This document shows positions 56,796 through 64,000 of a stretch of DNA of 64,000 nt, one piece after another. The notes under the pieces are model-generated. The model saw only the letters and a program-made list of their open reading frames with translations, was not told where the DNA came from and did not search any database. The stretch is from Bacillota bacterium. Its GTDB lineage: Bacteria > Bacillota > Bacilli > Alicyclobacillales > SLC66. Location of the stretch: NCBI GenBank assembly GCA_021828865.1, contig JAJZCW010000009.1, positions 1 through 64,000 of the forward strand, in the 5' to 3' direction. The position numbers were made by a program, and so were the translations under genes. Every line of letters begins with the position of its first letter. The stretch's first letter is position 1.

Positions 56796-57461
56796 TTGGA
56801 CCATTTCTATCTTGCGCGCATGGATAACCCACAACTCATTCGAACCCAGCAAACATCCGCCACACGCAGCAAAAGCCATCCCATACGCTCAAAAAAGCGG
56901 ACGCAAAAAAAGGCCAAAAGCAGTAATTCCGATTCCACCGCACCAAAGCCATCAAAAACTGATTCACCTAATTGGAGTAAAATATTGTCTCCTAAAAATA
57001 TGGAGGAGTCCTTGACCACCATTTCGACACTGAGGAATTTTTGTAAAAAATGCATCCAATATGTCCAACAGGCTGATGGTCTGCTTGATACGCTGTATGT
57101 CACCACCAATTCTCTTCAGGAGTCTGGTGTTCTTAAAAAATTATCGGAGACAAAAGGCAAAAACTTGAGTTCTGCAGACCTGACGACGATGCTGATGGCA
57201 CTGATGAATTCTCCGCTTGGTAATTCATTTTTTAAGCGATTGACGAATGGTGACGGCGGAAGTGCTGACAATGCCTCAGATACCACCAACACCGTTCAAC
57301 ACACGTCACCGGCGACCAATCAGTTGCCTGCCCCTGCGCCGCAAAGCCCCCAAGCTGGTCCCTTACCGAATCATGGCCCCGCGCAGCAGGGAAGACCTCG
57401 GAACCAAGGTGGAGGCCAACAAGGTCCCTACGGATATCCCCCAAGCTCCATGCCGATGTAA
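56796..57461 (+). CDS. hypothetical basic protein with Gln/Pro/Gly-rich tail
   Basis: 221 residues from TTG 56796 behind GGGGGGTGAA. The first 50 residues are highly basic (RSKKRTQKKAKSS), a helical core follows (TLRNFCKKCIQYVQQADGLL, DLTTMLMALMNSPLGNSFF), and the last 60 residues are low-complexity Pro/Gln/Gly/Asn ending PYGYPPSSMPM. Such tails are common in spore coat and crust proteins, but there is no firm match. It is convergent with the SpoVIF-like gene and shares a bidirectional terminator with it. Confidence 0.65.
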   Translation: MDHFYLARMDNPQLIRTQQTSATRSKSHPIRSKKRTQKKAKSSNSDSTAPKPSKTDSPNWSKILSPKNMEESLTTISTLRNFCKKCIQYVQQADGLLDTLYVTTNSLQESGVLKKLSETKGKNLSSADLTTMLMALMNSPLGNSFFKRLTNGDGGSADNASDTTNTVQHTSPATNQLPAPAPQSPQAGPLPNHGPAQQGRPRNQGGGQQGPYGYPPSSMPM

Positions 57462-57509
57462 AAAAAGCGTCATACCTTTCCATCAATCAGAAAGGTATGA
57501 CGCTTTTTT
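57461..57509. terminator. bidirectional terminator
   Basis: A perfect 20-base inverted repeat (57461-57480 with 57490-57509; 9-base loop) with A6 at one end and T6 at the other, between two convergent genes. It overlaps the stop codons on both sides by one base each. Confidence 0.95.
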
Positions 57510-57949
57510 TATTTAACAAACTTCTTGATTTCCTTCAACGTTTTGTCGTCGACCTTATCTGCCGCATATTTCTTCGCGATTTCCTCTACCGATACATTAG
57601 GACCTTTATCGCCTGCATTTTTCGTGATGTCCGTATACGCATTCATGAACGCATCAATCCGTTTCGGATCTACCTTAACCCCTATTTCTTGCGCAATATT
57701 CTCGGTCAACTGCCTCACCGTTTGCGGATCTTTCCACTCCTCTGGCTTCATGTTCTTGACCTTTTTCAGGGCATCAAACAAATTACCCCGATCAATTTTT
57801 TTGATATTCTCCTTGAGTGTCTCAAAGGAACCAGCAGGTTCTGCGGTAGGTGTTTCTTCCCGCAAGGTAGAACCGGTAGACTCTGCTGGCACGCGGGATT
57901 TCGTGACTTTCTTTTGCACAGGCGTTCTTCTCGATGTATTTTTTCGCAT
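57509..57949 (-). CDS. SpoVIF-like sporulation protein
   Basis: 146 residues from ATG 57949, six bases behind AAGGGGG. A basic, Thr/Glu-rich N-terminus of about 50 residues is followed by helices LFDALKKVKNMKPEEWKDPQ, TVRQLTENIAQEIGVKVDPK and a C-terminal DKTLKEIKKFVK. The central pattern (K-D-x-x-T-V-R-Q-L ... I-A-x-x-x-G-V-x-V) resembles stage VI sporulation protein F, which is needed for late coat assembly in B. subtilis. The N-terminal extension is not found in the 88-residue Bacillus protein, so this is a tentative call. Confidence 0.55.
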   Translation of the reverse strand: MRKNTSRRTPVQKKVTKSRVPAESTGSTLREETPTAEPAGSFETLKENIKKIDRGNLFDALKKVKNMKPEEWKDPQTVRQLTENIAQEIGVKVDPKRIDAFMNAYTDITKNAGDKGPNVSVEEIAKKYAADKVDDKTLKEIKKFVK

Positions 57950-58121
57950 GCTCATCCCCCTTGTCCGGCAATCATGCAATAGTGACTTTATACTATACGG
58001 ACATGGAAAGAATCTCGTCACCACGATTGCCCATTCCTTTCTGCAAATCCCCGTTCAAACGGCACTTATCCATACAGGTATTGAAGTCATTGCATACAGT
58101 AAGGACAAAGGAGGTGCTCCC

Positions 58122-58799
58122 ATGCTCTTATCTGTTTATGGTGATTCAATCGCTGCCGCCTTTGGACTACCACCTATTAAGGGATTTGTTCCAAAACTCG
58201 CCAGCAGTTTGGCCACCTCAACCGGACGATACACGAATTACATGAACTTTGCCCAAGACGGTATGACCAGTTGGGATTTGGCCGGTGCGCTAGAAGACCA
58301 AATCGACTGGCGCGATGGCCTCCATGCGGCCCAAACCGTTTGTATCCTCATTGGCGGGGACGACCTGATTCACGATTTGCCGATACTGATTCAACATGCA
58401 TCAAACCATGCCGTCAAACGCGCATTGGCAACCAGCCGTGCCGCCTATTTTTCCCTGTTAGCCACTGCAGTTGCAGTAAAAAACCGTCGCTCCCGCATCG
58501 CCGTTGGGACGATCTACAATCCTTTTCCCAATACCCCCATCGCGGCGGAAGCGATTAATCTTTACAATGAAGCGATCATTGAGCCTACCGCGAGTCAATT
58601 CGGCATCCCCATCGCACCCGTTCACCAGGCGTTTTCCGGAAATGAGCCACAACTCATTAAGGGCTATTCAAACGGTGTGGCAGGTCCCTCGGGCCGTAGC
58701 GGCATTCGCTATCCGATTCATCCCAACGCGGAAGGTCAGTCGGTTATTGCTAGTGTATTTGCCGCTACTCTTGCCTCTTCACCACCCACCCCAAAATAG
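58122..58799 (+). CDS. SGNH/GDSL hydrolase
   Basis: 225 residues from ATG 58122 behind AAAGGAGG; a longer frame runs upstream but overlaps the opposite gene and has no ribosome site. Block I is LLSVYGDSIAAAFG (nucleophile Ser), block III the GGDDL in CILIGGDDLIHDL (GxND variant), block V HPNAEGQSVIA (catalytic Asp replaced by Asn-Ala next to His: the HP-N form). No signal peptide, so the enzyme is probably cytoplasmic. The substrate is unknown. It ends inside the NRAMP gene on the other strand, a 21-base convergent overlap. Confidence 0.85.
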   Translation: MLLSVYGDSIAAAFGLPPIKGFVPKLASSLATSTGRYTNYMNFAQDGMTSWDLAGALEDQIDWRDGLHAAQTVCILIGGDDLIHDLPILIQHASNHAVKRALATSRAAYFSLLATAVAVKNRRSRIAVGTIYNPFPNTPIAAEAINLYNEAIIEPTASQFGIPIAPVHQAFSGNEPQLIKGYSNGVAGPSGRSGIRYPIHPNAEGQSVIASVFAATLASSPPTPK

Positions 58800-60110
58800 G
58801 GATAAGGCGAAGGTGGCAATGATGGTGGTAATTCCCCATGCCCGCCACTTAGCAAAGGGACGGTTGCGGTAAATACCCATCAATCGAGTATCTGAGGTAA
58901 GAAGCGTAAGAAAGGTGAGGATAGGGATCATTAAAAGAGCGGCGATCACTTGAGTTGCCACAGCCAGTGCGGTTAACGGCAAGTGAGGGATCAGTACAAT
59001 GATGGCAGCTACGATCAGTCCTCCCACATAGACGGCGTAAAATTTCGGTGCCTGCCATGGCCGATCATTCAGACTTTTTGCCCAGTCAAACACACTGGCG
59101 TAAGTCCAGGACGTCGAAAGTGAAATGGTGATGGCGGCTAGAAATCCAGCATTGATCAAGCCAAGTGCGAACAGGTCGCGCACATAGACGCCATATGTTT
59201 CAAAAAAACCGTGAAACATCGCAAGTGGCACCGCGCTCACCGCTGCATGACTCATCCCGTAACGATAAAGAGAAGCGCCACAAAGCAAGATGGCAAACGC
59301 GATGACCGATTGCACGGCGCTGCCAAGTGCCGTATCAATGCGACCATAATGCAGGTCCCGATGAGTCATGCCTTTATCAATGACGGCGCTCCCTTGGAAA
59401 AAAATCATCCATGGCGCCACGGCATTCCCTACTGTCGCCAAAATAAAGTACATCGTCTGATGAGTGCTCCCCGAGAACCATTGCCACGTCATTTGCGATG
59501 GTGCAGCGAATTGATGATGCAAGGTGACCAAGGCAATGCCCACAAACACCAGATTCAATGCGCCAACGATCAATGCCAAACGTTCCTTGGTCCAATACTT
59601 TCCAAAAAGCGCAAAAGCCACTGTCGCGATCAGGCTGAACACATCGGCCAGTGCAAAAGGCAGTCCCAACACAGTTAGCCCGATGCTCATACCGATAAAT
59701 TCAGTAACAAGCGTCAGGATATTTTCAATTAGCAGTGTAAACAGCGAGAAAGTTCCCCAAAATTTGCCGAAGTACGAGTACACCAATACGGGAAATGGCT
59801 TTTGACTCACAAGCCCGAGCCTCATCGACATCTCCTGAATGGCATACGTGACCGGTGAGAGCATCAATACGAGAGGCAAAAATACGCTAAAACCAAAGGT
59901 AACACCAGTCGCGGCATAGCTGATCACCCCACCTGCGTCATTATCGCCAATCATGGCAATCAAACCAGGACCGAGCAACATCCACAGCAATCGCAGCCAC
60001 CTGATTTTGGTGGTTTGGCGAGTAGCAGACGTAAGCGGTACAGCGCCCTGTGTACCCGCGACTTTGATGGAATCCGATTCATTGGAGTAGGGAGGCTTCG
60101 ACGGATACAC
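58779..60110 (-). CDS. NRAMP-family divalent metal carrier with altered metal site
   Basis: 443 residues, eleven or more membrane helices, GTG start at 60110 behind GAAGGAGGA. The TM1 signature, DPGN in classical NRAMPs, reads DNDAGG here (IAMIGDNDAGGVISYA), and the TM6 MPH motif is replaced by VAPWMIFFQGSAV. The methionine that selects transition metals is therefore an alanine (AVAPW), as in the Mg2+-carrying NRAMP-related group. Mg2+ or another hard cation is therefore a better guess than Mn2+ or Fe2+, by inference. Its ribosome site is inside a strong hairpin (60116-60155). Its 3' end overlaps the SGNH gene. Confidence 0.85.
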   Translation of the reverse strand: MYPSKPPYSNESDSIKVAGTQGAVPLTSATRQTTKIRWLRLLWMLLGPGLIAMIGDNDAGGVISYAATGVTFGFSVFLPLVLMLSPVTYAIQEMSMRLGLVSQKPFPVLVYSYFGKFWGTFSLFTLLIENILTLVTEFIGMSIGLTVLGLPFALADVFSLIATVAFALFGKYWTKERLALIVGALNLVFVGIALVTLHHQFAAPSQMTWQWFSGSTHQTMYFILATVGNAVAPWMIFFQGSAVIDKGMTHRDLHYGRIDTALGSAVQSVIAFAILLCGASLYRYGMSHAAVSAVPLAMFHGFFETYGVYVRDLFALGLINAGFLAAITISLSTSWTYASVFDWAKSLNDRPWQAPKFYAVYVGGLIVAAIIVLIPHLPLTALAVATQVIAALLMIPILTFLTLLTSDTRLMGIYRNRPFAKWRAWGITTIIATFALSLFWGGW

Positions 60111-60115
60111 AAAAA

Positions 60116-60155
60116 TTCCTCCTTCGCTACGTAAACTCTACTCACGAAGGAGGAA
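60116..60155 (-). promoter_or_regulatory. hairpin that pairs the NRAMP ribosome site
   Basis: On the minus strand TTCCTCCTTCG (60155-60145... read from the 5' side) is complementary over 11 bases to CGAAGGAGGAA (60126-60116), which is the ribosome site of the NRAMP gene; T5 and the GTG start follow. It can act as an RNA that hides the ribosome site, as a terminator of the upstream carboxypeptidase gene, or both. Confidence 0.7.
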
Positions 60156-60198
60156 AAAGGTGCCTAATTAATTGGATGGGATACGCCTATTTTTATGT

Positions 60199-61704
60199 TT
60201 AAAAGCCGTAGATGCGGCCAAATTTCCTATTAAAATAATCGAAAATCGCGCTGGTATCGACGCCTTCGCCTGTGGCTTTGCGCAATATTTCATCCGGTTT
60301 GTAGAGCGATCCGTATTGATGAATGTGCGTCTTCAACCAGTGGCGAATGCTAGAAAATTCGCCTTTTGCCACTTGCTCACGATAGTCGGGAATATCTTTT
60401 CCCAGCGCGCGAATCATCTGGGCACCGTAGATGTTTCCCAACGAATAGGAGGGAAAATACCCAAAGCTGCCATCGGACCAGTGCACATCCTGCAGGACGC
60501 CCTCACTGTCATTAGGAGGTGTAATGCCCAGATAATCTTGCATTTTGTCATTCCATGCTCCCGGCAGATCGGCCACCTTCAAGTCACCTGTTATCAGCGC
60601 TTTTTCCAGTTCATAGCGCAACATGATGTGCAGGTTATAGGTTACCTCGTCCGCCTCAATGCGAATAAAAGATGGCTCCACTGCATTAACGGCCTTGTAG
60701 AATTGATCCGTCGTCACATCGCTAAGTTCATCAGGAAACATTTTTTGTAGATCAGGAAAATACCGCTGCCAGAACTCGTGGCTTCGTCCAATGATATTTT
60801 CCCAGAAACGAGATTGCGATTCATGAATGCCCATGGAGACGCCCGTATGTAACGGAGTTCCGGCGAGGTCGTCGCTGATGTTCTGTTCATAAAGCGCGTG
60901 CCCACCTTCATGAATAGAGCCAAAAAGCGCCGAGTTGAAGAAGTTCGGCAAATACTTGGTGGTGACGCGAACATCACCTGGTGCAATCCCGGTGGCAAAG
61001 GGATGAACCGTCTCATCAAGCCGTCCCGCATCAAAATCGTAGCCCATCTGATGAAGAATGAATTCGCTGAATTGCCGTTGCTTTTCAGGATCAAACCTGC
61101 GTTCGAGAAAGTGTTTGTCAGGCTTTGGCGCATCCTTGATTTGATCAAGGATCGCTATTGTCTGTTTGCGCACATTCGCAAAAAGAGGATCAAGGACGCT
61201 CACCGTCAGCCCCTCTTCGTACATATCCAGCAACGTATCGTACAAGTGATCCTTATGTCCCCAGTAACCGATGAACTCTTTGGTCATGTCGACGATTTTG
61301 GCCAAATAGGGGGAAAACATGGCAAAGTCGCTTTTTTCCTTCGCTTCCTGCCAAACCGCTTCTGCCTGAGTACGCAACACAACAAATTCATGGAAACGCG
61401 CCGCGGGTATTTTTTGATTTAAATCGTAAAACTTGCGGCTGATTTCAAGCATGCGCCGAGTCTTTAGATCCAATTGATCCTTTCCGGCTTCCAACTCTTC
61501 TAAAAACGCTCTCATTTCGGGTGAAACTTGCATTTGAAATACCGTGGAAGACAGGGTTCCTAGTGCTTCGGAACGGGCTGCCACCCCTTTTTTCGGCATT
61601 TTCGTGCGAGAATCCCAATCAAGAAGTGCGATCGCGCTGTTAAAATCCGTGATTTTTTTCATGTAATCTTGAAATGATAAGATTTTGTCTTCGATACCTG
61701 CCAA
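60199..61704 (-). CDS. carboxypeptidase M32 (Taq type)
   Basis: 501 residues from TTG 61704 behind GGAGTGAGG. The zinc site HExxH is in GSIHEGGHALYEQN, with the third ligand glutamate in MGIHESQSRFWENIIGRS; IALLDWDSRTKMPKKG at the N-terminus, RVTTKYLPNFFNSALFGSI and the last HWSDGSFGYFPSYSLGNIY are characteristic. It is a cytoplasmic metallocarboxypeptidase that trims C-terminal residues from peptides. It lies 45 bases ahead of the NRAMP hairpin. Confidence 0.95.
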   Translation of the reverse strand: MAGIEDKILSFQDYMKKITDFNSAIALLDWDSRTKMPKKGVAARSEALGTLSSTVFQMQVSPEMRAFLEELEAGKDQLDLKTRRMLEISRKFYDLNQKIPAARFHEFVVLRTQAEAVWQEAKEKSDFAMFSPYLAKIVDMTKEFIGYWGHKDHLYDTLLDMYEEGLTVSVLDPLFANVRKQTIAILDQIKDAPKPDKHFLERRFDPEKQRQFSEFILHQMGYDFDAGRLDETVHPFATGIAPGDVRVTTKYLPNFFNSALFGSIHEGGHALYEQNISDDLAGTPLHTGVSMGIHESQSRFWENIIGRSHEFWQRYFPDLQKMFPDELSDVTTDQFYKAVNAVEPSFIRIEADEVTYNLHIMLRYELEKALITGDLKVADLPGAWNDKMQDYLGITPPNDSEGVLQDVHWSDGSFGYFPSYSLGNIYGAQMIRALGKDIPDYREQVAKGEFSSIRHWLKTHIHQYGSLYKPDEILRKATGEGVDTSAIFDYFNRKFGRIYGF

Positions 61705-61763
61705 ACAACCTCACTCCTTCCATCATGCCTTAATTGTACCACTTGCCATGTTTTTTTAATGAT

Positions 61764-62225
61764 TCACTTATGATAGGGTGAGTTACGCATGATTTGAAAT
61801 GCGCGATACAACTGCTCCAGCAAAATGATGCGCATTAGTTGATGGGGAAAGGTAAAATCCGAAAAGCTCAGCGTCATTTCTGCACGCTGCAGCACTTTTT
61901 CATCCAGGCCGTGCGATCCACCAATGACGAGAATGTATCGACTTGCTCCCGCAGCGAATTGACGGTCAAGCCATTCAGCAAAGCCTTCCGAAGTGAATTT
62001 TTTGCCATGCATGTCGAGTGCAATCACCATGTCTCTATCCCGAATTCGCTCGAGAATGTGCGCTCCCTCGAGCGACTTTACTCGTTCTGCCTGATCACCC
62101 GGTTCATCCGTCAATTCTTCAATCGTAAGGGAAGCGAAAGACTGGAGTCGCTTCCTGTACTCCGCTTCCGCTTCCCGCCAGAACTTTTCTTTTAACTTCC
62201 CTACAGATAAGATGACAATTTGCAA
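61764..62225 (-). CDS. rlmH: 23S rRNA pseudouridine-1915 N3-methyltransferase
   Basis: 153 residues, SPOUT methyltransferase. It begins MQIVILSVGKLKEKFW; the trefoil-knot cofactor loop is YILVIGGSHGLDEKVLQRA and FTFPHQLMRIILLEQLYRAF, and the protein ends with the family's NSPYHK. It methylates the pseudouridine at position 1915 of 23S rRNA. The place next to htrA and walJ is conserved in Bacilli. Confidence 0.97.
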   Translation of the reverse strand: MQIVILSVGKLKEKFWREAEAEYRKRLQSFASLTIEELTDEPGDQAERVKSLEGAHILERIRDRDMVIALDMHGKKFTSEGFAEWLDRQFAAGASRYILVIGGSHGLDEKVLQRAEMTLSFSDFTFPHQLMRIILLEQLYRAFQIMRNSPYHK

Positions 62226-62246
62226 TGTCCTTAACTCAACCTTTCA

Positions 62247-63605
62247 TCAAGGGAAAAATGGGGCAAAAGGATTGCTGCCTCCGTTACTCCCACTGCCACT
62301 GCCATTACCACTGCCGCTACCCCCACCAAAAGGATTAGGGATAATAATGGTGCCGCCGCCTGAATTGCTGTTACTGCTGCTATTCGCACTGTTGGCGCCA
62401 CTTGAAGGCAGTGGCAAATCTCCTAATTTTAATTGCAAATTCAATTTTTGCTGACTCCGATATACCGTGACCGTAACTACTTGACCAGGCTTGAAATCAT
62501 TCCACAAAATGGTCCGCAAACTGGAAAATCCGGTTACTTTCTTGCCATTGATGGCAACGATCACGTCACCGTGTTTGATTCCCGCCTGTTTGGCTGCCTG
62601 ACTCGTCACCTGATATACCCATACCCCATAATTGACAGGAATATTAGGTTGATATTGAGCCGGCACAGAAGACAGAGATTCTGCCTCAATGCCAATTGCC
62701 GGATGCAGCGCATGGCCAGTGGTCATAATCTCACTGACGATGGTTTTCACCTCGTTGATGGGGATGGCAAAGCCCATTCCAGAGAACCCTTGCGCCACAA
62801 TTTTAGAACTGTTGATTCCGATGACCTGCCCTTCAATATTGGCCAGCGGTCCTCCACTGTTTCCGGGGTTAATCGCCGCATCGGTCTGTAGCACGGTCTC
62901 TTCCCCAATTACATTGCCGGACGCTTCGTCGATCACCGGCATAGTGCGGGAAGTGGCGCTGATCACACCGGCGGTCACCGAGTCTGCAAAATCAAGACCT
63001 GCCGGATTGCCGATCGCAATAGCCGGTTCGCCTAGCTGCAAGGTGGCTGAGTTGCCGAATTGTGCCACATTGCTTGGGGTTATATCAGTAGAAGGAATCT
63101 TCAAAACGGCCAGGTCTGTATAGGGATCATACCCCACCACAGAAGCATAGACGTGTTTTTTATTATACAAAACGACTTCTACCTTCGAGGCACCCTGAAC
63201 CACGTGATAGTTAGTCACGATATAGCCTCTAGGATCAAAGATGACTCCAGAACCCACTCCGGTTTCCTGAAGCGTACTACCAGGCATCCCCGACGCGTTC
63301 TGCACCGCTTGATAATTGACCACGCCGACAACAGAACCAATGACTTTTTTCACAGCTTGCACCGTGGCATCACTCGTTTGCACCGTGACCGGTTTGACAG
63401 AATAGGAAGCGTTTTGCAAGTTAACACTCGTCAGTGCTGGAGATGCGATAACGTTGGTTTGAATTAAATAAGGAACTGCCAGCATCGTCGACGCTGACCC
63501 CACCACGGCAGAAACGACCACCACGCCAGCCCACTTGGCAATCGCCTTTGCCCTGCCTCCTTTTGACCTGGTACTCCGATAATTGCCATCATCGTAGTAA
63601 TCCAA
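62247..63605 (-). CDS. htrA: HtrA/DegP-like membrane serine protease
   Basis: 452 residues from TTG 63605, six bases behind GGAGGTG. A membrane anchor near residues 24-48 precedes a trypsin-like domain with the triad His (VTNYHVVQGAS), Asp (YTDLAVLKIPS) and Ser (NPGNSGGPLANI), then one PDZ domain (KQAGIKHGDVIVAINGKKV). The tail is Ser/Gly/Asn-rich low complexity (GGGSGSGNGSGSGSNGG) ending PFAPFFP. It degrades misfolded proteins outside the membrane. It corresponds to HtrC/YyxA downstream of the walRK operon in B. subtilis. Confidence 0.95.
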   Translation of the reverse strand: MDYYDDGNYRSTRSKGGRAKAIAKWAGVVVVSAVVGSASTMLAVPYLIQTNVIASPALTSVNLQNASYSVKPVTVQTSDATVQAVKKVIGSVVGVVNYQAVQNASGMPGSTLQETGVGSGVIFDPRGYIVTNYHVVQGASKVEVVLYNKKHVYASVVGYDPYTDLAVLKIPSTDITPSNVAQFGNSATLQLGEPAIAIGNPAGLDFADSVTAGVISATSRTMPVIDEASGNVIGEETVLQTDAAINPGNSGGPLANIEGQVIGINSSKIVAQGFSGMGFAIPINEVKTIVSEIMTTGHALHPAIGIEAESLSSVPAQYQPNIPVNYGVWVYQVTSQAAKQAGIKHGDVIVAINGKKVTGFSSLRTILWNDFKPGQVVTVTVYRSQQKLNLQLKLGDLPLPSSGANSANSSSNSNSGGGTIIIPNPFGGGSGSGNGSGSGSNGGSNPFAPFFP

Positions 63606-63654
63606 GGTGAACACCTCCGAATCTAGTTCTTGTTATGCCTATTTTCTAACAAAC

Positions 63655-64000
63655 TCACCTTGAACTTACCTGAAACCGACTCGGACGAACAGCAGTGAGA
63701 CCTGTCGGTTGGCGGGGACTTGTCAAATGAATAGCCACCTGTTCTTCTACTCCGTTCCATCTGTCGCGCAATCTCGCGGACACTGTTTGCGCAGCCAATT
63801 CAGGCTTATTGTTTTCCTGACTCAAGTGAGCGAGATAAATAGATTCGGTTTCCTCTGTGATCACATCTCCCAAAAATTCGCTGGCGCTATCATTGGATAA
63901 ATGGCCCTTATCACCAAGTATCCTTCGCTTCAGATACCACGGATATGGTCCGGTGCGAAGCATATCCAAATCGTGATTGCTCTCCACAATCATGGTGTGA
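63655..64000 (-). CDS. walJ: WalJ/YycJ-like metallo-beta-lactamase-fold hydrolase (3' part)
   Basis: Only the last about 115 codons are in the window; the frame is open through base 64000. HTMIVESNHDLDMLRTGPYP, WYLKRRILGDKGHLSNDSA, YLAHLSQENNKPELAAQTV match the C-terminal half of the YycJ/WalJ MBL-fold proteins, with metal ligands in ESNHD and GHLSND. Its role is linked to cell wall and DNA repair coordination in Bacilli. An extra tail of about 15 residues (RQPTGLTAVRPSRFQ) may be normal variation. Position upstream of htrA agrees with the walRKHIJ order. Confidence 0.88.
   Translation of the reverse strand, partial: HTMIVESNHDLDMLRTGPYPWYLKRRILGDKGHLSNDSASEFLGDVITEETESIYLAHLSQENNKPELAAQTVSARLRDRWNGVEEQVAIHLTSPRQPTGLTAVRPSRFQVSSR

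Noticed and set aside
57525-58121. Long N-terminal extension of the SGNH hydrolase
   Set aside because: It runs antisense through the SpoVIF-like gene; the AAAGGAGG site before ATG 58122 and the GDS motif at the very start show the true beginning.

Overview
The window reads as chromosome of an aerobic or respiring, endospore-forming Firmicute of the broad Bacilli / Alicyclobacillaceae type. The signs are a Spo0F phosphorelay protein, RNA polymerase delta subunit, a GlpP antiterminator, strong AGGAGG ribosome sites with many GTG/TTG starts, B. subtilis-like boxes (TnrA, PhoP, FadR type), and two B. subtilis syntenies: fadF-acdA-rpoE-pyrG-spo0F-..-tal-..-glpX-rho, and pbpG/speE-speB-ywiB. The right edge enters the rlmH-htrA-walJ neighbourhood. 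I see no rRNA, tRNA or CRISPR array. Almost everything from 1 to 39 kb is on the minus strand.

Layout. 1-424: edge of an IS607-type element. 0.5-6 kb: glycerol regulon glpF-glpK-glpD-DUF1641-glpP, with terminator-type leaders before glpF and glpD that are the expected targets of GlpP. 6-15.7 kb: radical SAM protein, rho, glpX, a DapL-like aminotransferase, a membrane protein that seems to start at AUU, a transaldolase-like protein that has lost its catalytic residues, then kce-kal (lysine degradation) placed behind spo0F where B. subtilis has fbaA, and pyrG with promoter and attenuator. 15.8-25.3 kb: rpoE delta, meaB, two acyl-CoA dehydrogenases, hbd, thiolase, a lone plus-strand AAA ATPase, and fadF (membrane Fe-S ETF:quinone oxidoreductase type) with a FadR-like box.

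25.3-38 kb is the most interesting part. A glutaredoxin-like gene is read through an in-frame UGA exactly at the first active-site cysteine (probable selenoprotein). A HicA-like toxin with a Phd/HicB-like antitoxin follows. Then comes the whole lysine aminomutase operon kdd-kamA-kamB-kamC-kamD-kamE. Directly upstream of kdd are a near-perfect sigma-54 -24/-12 promoter and a 12-bp-arm palindrome, then an unannotated 29-residue membrane protein, a chemoreceptor fused to an extracytoplasmic c-type cytochrome, and a RocR-like PAS/sigma-54 activator. With kce and kal about 19 kb away and hbd and thiolase in the same window, lysine can be traced to acetyl-CoA except for a crotonase; electrons from acyl-CoA dehydrogenases can reach the quinone pool through FadF.

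39-48 kb: EcsC-like protein, ywiB-speB-speE, a class A penicillin-binding protein, a secreted protein, a MATE exporter and aspB. 48-60 kb: DnaQ-like exonuclease with a DUF294 nucleotidyltransferase, amt with a TnrA/GlnR-like box at the activating position, ugpA-ugpE-ugpB-glpQ behind six phased Pho-box hexamers (feeding glycerol-3-phosphate to GlpD), secreted/sporulation-type proteins, an SGNH hydrolase, and an NRAMP-family carrier with an altered metal site whose ribosome site lies in a hairpin. 60-64 kb: M32 carboxypeptidase, rlmH, htrA and the 3' part of walJ. All functional calls come from reading the sequence; no database search was run.
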